This document shows positions 61,527 through 64,000 of a stretch of 64,000 nucleotides of DNA, in pieces. The first letter of the stretch is position 1. Every line of letters starts with the position of its first letter. This DNA comes from Bradyrhizobium cytisi (lineage in GTDB: Bacteria; Pseudomonadota; Alphaproteobacteria; Rhizobiales; Xanthobacteraceae). The stretch spans positions 1-64,000 of the forward strand of contig NZ_VSSR01000006.1 of assembly GCF_008123515.1 (NCBI RefSeq). Reading direction: 5' to 3'. The position numbers and the translations under genes were made by a program. The notes below the pieces were generated by a model that saw nothing but the letters and a program-made list of their open reading frames with translations, was not told the origin of the DNA and did not search any database.

Positions 61527-62690
61527 TTATGGAGCCCGTCTCCCGACCTCGAACGAGGACAGATAGCCGCCGAGATCGGCGGGATCGAAGGCCGGTCCGG
61601 CGAAGGCCCTGAACGGCGTGCTAGCCTGACCGTCTCCGCTGTGGCCCAAGGCAGCATCGTAGAGATCCGGCCGGAACACGGCCATGGCGGTCTTGAGCGC
61701 CTCAGCGCTCAGCGCCGTCTGCCCCCAGCGCACCATCTGCGCATAGAGCCAGGCAGCCTGGACCGGCTCTGGGCGCCCTGCCCCTTCGCGTCCGACCAGC
61801 AGGTAGCGAGCACTTTCACGGAACGTACCGTCGGGCGAAATCTTCAGCCGCCCCGTGAGCGTGCGCTGGATGACTTCGGCATCGACGCCGATCCGTTCAG
61901 GCTGCGCCAGGATATGCGATGTCTCGGCGAGGTTTGCGGTCTCCTCGATGAATTCGGTCCCCTTCACCGCCGCGCGCACCAGCGCCGCGACCACGTCCGG
62001 ATGCTTGTCGGCCCAGATCTGGCGCACCGCCAGCACCTTCTCCGCTGCGCGCACCAGGATATCGGACACGAAATGCAGGATGTGGCCGATGCCGAGATCG
62101 ACGGCGACCGAATTCCAGGGCGCGCCGACGCAGAAGGCATCGACATGACCGTTGGCGAGGCTGTCGACCATGTAGGGCGGCGGGAGCACCACCAGACGCA
62201 CGTCCTCATCGGGATCGACGCCGGCCGCCGCCATCCAGAACCGCAGTTGGTAATTGTGGGTCGAGAACGGAAAGGTCATGCCGAAGGTCAGCGGGTCGGC
62301 ACCCGCCTTGCGCCGCTTGGCCACCACCTTCGCCAGTGCTTTCGCGGTCGCGAGCGGATCGAAACGATCGCCGTCGATCTCCTCCATCAGCGCGGCAAGG
62401 AGTGCCGGCGACACCGTGATCGCATTGCCGTTGATGCCGAGACTGAAGGGCGCCACGATCGGCACCTTGACGTGGCCGAGCCCGAGCGAGGACGCGATCG
62501 CCACGGGCGCGAGCAGATGCGCGGCGTCGAACAGGCCGATGTTGAGCTTGTCGCGGACGTTGGACCAGGACACCTCGCGCACCAGCTCGACCTCGAGACC
62601 CTCGGCGGCGGCAAAGCCCTTGTCCACGGCGATGATCAGGGCGGCGGCATCGACCAGCGGGATGAACCCGATGCGGAGGGTCGCGGTCAT
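61527..62690 (-). CDS. nasS: nitrate sensor NasS (NrtA/CmpA-like, cytosolic)
   Basis: A 387-residue periplasmic-binding-type protein without a signal peptide: it opens MTATLRIGFIPLVDAAALII directly on the fold. Family blocks: WSNVRDKLNIGLFDAAHLLA, PFSTHNYQLRFWMAAAGVDP, YMVDSLANGHVDAFCVGAPW and VRQIWADKHPDVVAALVRA. It resembles the nitrate receptor NrtA, and lack of export marks NasS, which holds NasT in an inactive complex until nitrate or nitrite binds. It overlaps nasT by four bases. Confidence 0.9.
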   Translation of the reverse strand: MTATLRIGFIPLVDAAALIIAVDKGFAAAEGLEVELVREVSWSNVRDKLNIGLFDAAHLLAPVAIASSLGLGHVKVPIVAPFSLGINGNAITVSPALLAALMEEIDGDRFDPLATAKALAKVVAKRRKAGADPLTFGMTFPFSTHNYQLRFWMAAAGVDPDEDVRLVVLPPPYMVDSLANGHVDAFCVGAPWNSVAVDLGIGHILHFVSDILVRAAEKVLAVRQIWADKHPDVVAALVRAAVKGTEFIEETANLAETSHILAQPERIGVDAEVIQRTLTGRLKISPDGTFRESARYLLVGREGAGRPEPVQAAWLYAQMVRWGQTALSAEALKTAMAVFRPDLYDAALGHSGDGQASTPFRAFAGPAFDPADLGGYLSSFEVGRRAP

Positions 62691-63277
62691 TTCAGCATCT
62701 CCGACGCGGTGATGATCGACTGCGCGATCTCGCCGATCTTCTTCTTCTCGCGCATGGCGGTGGAACGCAGCAGCACGTAGGCCTCGTCCTCGTTGAGGCC
62801 CTTGACCTTCATCAGGATTCCCTTGGCCTTCTCGATGATCTTGCGGTCCTCGAGCTGCGACTTGGTCCGCTCCAGCTCCTCCTGGAGTTTTGCGAAAGCG
62901 TTGAAGCGCGACACGCAGAGGTCGAGGATCGGCTTGATGCGCTCCTTCTTCAACCCGTCGACGATGTAGGCGGACACCCCTGCCTCCACGGAGGCCTGGA
63001 TCGAGGATGAATCGCTCTGGTCGACGAACATCGCGATCGGCCGCCGCACGGCGCGGCTGACCTGGAACATCGCCTCCAGCACGTCGCGGCTGGGGTTTTC
63101 CAGATCGATCAGGATGATGTCGGGGTCAACGGCGTAGATACGCGCAAGAAGGCTCTGCATCTCGCGGATATGGACGATTTGCGTGAATCCGGCCTCCCGC
63201 AATCCTTCCTCGAGGATCGCGGCCCGGATCGGGCTCTCGTCGACAATCACGATTTTAGGCGACTGTTCGGCGCTCAT
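62687..63277 (-). CDS. nasT: ANTAR antiterminator NasT
   Basis: A 196-residue two-domain protein. The N-terminal pseudo-receiver reads KIVIVDESPIRAAILEEGLR and DIILIDLENPSRDVLEAMF with the Asp at the usual place. The C-terminal ANTAR domain is LEDRKIIEKAKGILMKVKGL followed by DEAYVLLRSTAMREKKKIGE, the RNA-binding three-helix unit. NasT binds leader RNA with two A1-G4 hexaloop hairpins and prevents termination. Such a motif is found upstream of the channel gene. Confidence 0.95.
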   Translation of the reverse strand: MSAEQSPKIVIVDESPIRAAILEEGLREAGFTQIVHIREMQSLLARIYAVDPDIILIDLENPSRDVLEAMFQVSRAVRRPIAMFVDQSDSSSIQASVEAGVSAYIVDGLKKERIKPILDLCVSRFNAFAKLQEELERTKSQLEDRKIIEKAKGILMKVKGLNEDEAYVLLRSTAMREKKKIGEIAQSIITASEMLK

Positions 63278-63389
63278 AGCTCACTCGCAACCCGGCGATT
63301 CATCCATAGCATGCCGAACGGCGATGCAAAGGGTTGTAATTATGAGCAATTGGGATTAGCTCAAGCCCGTCAATCAGGCAGATTTGGAT

Positions 63390-64000
63390 ATGGATCAGAC
63401 GGCTGCGCCCAAGGTCAGCTTCGTGTCGCTCGGGTGTCCCAAGGCATTGGTGGATTCCGAGCGCATCATCACGCGCCTGCGCGCCGAGGGCTATGAGCTC
63501 GCCCGCAAGCATGACGGCGCCGACATCGTCATCGTCAACACCTGTGGCTTCCTCGACAGCGCCAAGCAGGAATCGCTCTCGGCGATCGGCGAGGCCATGG
63601 CCGAGAACGGCAAGGTGATCGTGACAGGCTGCATGGGCGCCGAGCCCGAGCAGATCGAGGAGGCCTATCCCGGCGTGCTCTCCATCACCGGCCCGCAGCA
63701 ATATGAGAGCGTGCTCGACGCCGTCCATCGCGCGCTGCCGCCGGCGCATAATCCGCATCTCGACCTGGTGCCGCCGCAGGGCATCAAGCTGACGCCGCGG
63801 CACTATGCGTATTTGAAGATCTCCGAAGGCTGCAACAACCGCTGCACGTTCTGCATCATCCCGAAACTGCGCGGCGATCTGGTCTCGCGTCCGGCCAATG
63901 ACGTGCTGCGCGAGGCTGAGCGCCTGGTCGGCGCCGGCGTCAAGGAGCTGCTGGTGATCTCGCAGGACACCTCGGCCTACGGCGTCGATCTCAAGTATGC
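63390..64000 (+). CDS. rimO: ribosomal protein S12 methylthiotransferase, 5' part
   Basis: ATG 63390 opens [20 protein letters not shown], continuing [10 protein letters not shown] and the first-domain Cys in [15 protein letters not shown] and [18 protein letters not shown]. The radical-SAM motif [18 protein letters not shown] has the CxxxCxxC ligands. The frame is open to the window edge at about residue 203 of some 440. RimO adds a methylthio group to an Asp of S12. It is divergent from nasT. Confidence 0.95.
   Translation, partial: MDQTAAPKVSFVSLGCPKALVDSERIITRLRAEGYELARKHDGADIVIVNTCGFLDSAKQESLSAIGEAMAENGKVIVTGCMGAEPEQIEEAYPGVLSITGPQQYESVLDAVHRALPPAHNPHLDLVPPQGIKLTPRHYAYLKISEGCNNRCTFCIIPKLRGDLVSRPANDVLREAERLVGAGVKELLVISQDTSAYGVDLKY

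Noticed and set aside
1-64000. CRISPR arrays, rRNA genes and intact insertion sequences
   Set aside because: No regularly spaced direct repeats, no rRNA sequence and no complete transposase gene were seen on reading the window.

Overview
The window looks like a chromosomal segment of a Bradyrhizobium-type alphaproteobacterium. This is inferred from the high GC content, the gene families present, the alphaproteobacterial order dac-tmk-holB-metG-tatD, the many very small hypothetical proteins, and two large palindromic repeats of a kind dispersed in these genomes. Nothing could be searched, so family names rest on motif recognition and gene names are given only where motifs and context agree.

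Layout. (1) 0-3.1 kb is decayed accessory DNA: a RES-Xre toxin-antitoxin pair in which both genes are damaged, an orphan TniQ-like gene, and frame-shifted remnants. (2) 3.3-12.5 kb holds two TRAP transporters of different build. The first has a Tat-exported DctP and a fused DctQM, followed by an acyl-CoA synthetase that lacks its catalytic hinge segment. The second is dctQ-dctM-dctP on the other strand. An autotransporter lies between them. (3) 12.6-21.3 kb is a housekeeping block on the minus strand: rlpA, then D,D-carboxypeptidase, tmk, holB, metG with a histone-like Lys/Ala-rich N-terminus, tatD, and a PhnP-like metallo-hydrolase. An epoxide hydrolase sits on the opposite strand between rlpA and the carboxypeptidase. 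(4) 21.4-33.1 kb is gene-poor and rich in tiny proteins. It includes the F1-ATPase zeta inhibitor, two small zinc-ribbon proteins, and a likely small genomic island of about 5.9 kb at tRNA-Ser(UGA). The last 14 nt of that tRNA are repeated at 25.83 kb, and a truncated integrase lies just inside. (5) 33.3-43 kb is core metabolism: ilvD, nadE, a PHA-synthase-like hydrolase, pncA, glucokinase, a stand-alone response-regulator receiver, and an LTXXQ protein. (6) 43.4-48.9 kb is a four-gene carbohydrate-type ABC transporter plus a 2-hydroxyacid dehydrogenase. (7) 49-56.7 kb holds small conserved genes, a PheC-like periplasmic protein, a cupin/RraA-like pair and the 5-oxoprolinase genes pxpBCA. (8) 56.9-63.3 kb is a nitrite assimilation and control cluster: nasT-nasS, then a formate/nitrite channel, a ferredoxin-type nitrite reductase and a flavoprotein reductase. 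(9) 63.4 kb to the end is the 5' part of rimO.

How the genes work together. The clearest regulatory story is cluster 8. The 350-bp gap between nasS and the nitrite channel gene contains, on the coding strand, a sigma-54-like promoter and then two tandem hairpins with six-base loops, each with A at position 1 and G at position 4. That is the RNA signature recognised by ANTAR antiterminators such as NasT, which is encoded about 1.5 kb upstream. NasS (cytosolic nitrate sensor) and NasT (antiterminator) would therefore control leader read-through into channel, nitrite reductase and reductase.

The most island-like part is 25.8-31.7 kb. Its hypothetical genes include a protein with a HEPN-type R-x4-H motif lying tail-to-tail with an acidic-tailed protein of unknown function.
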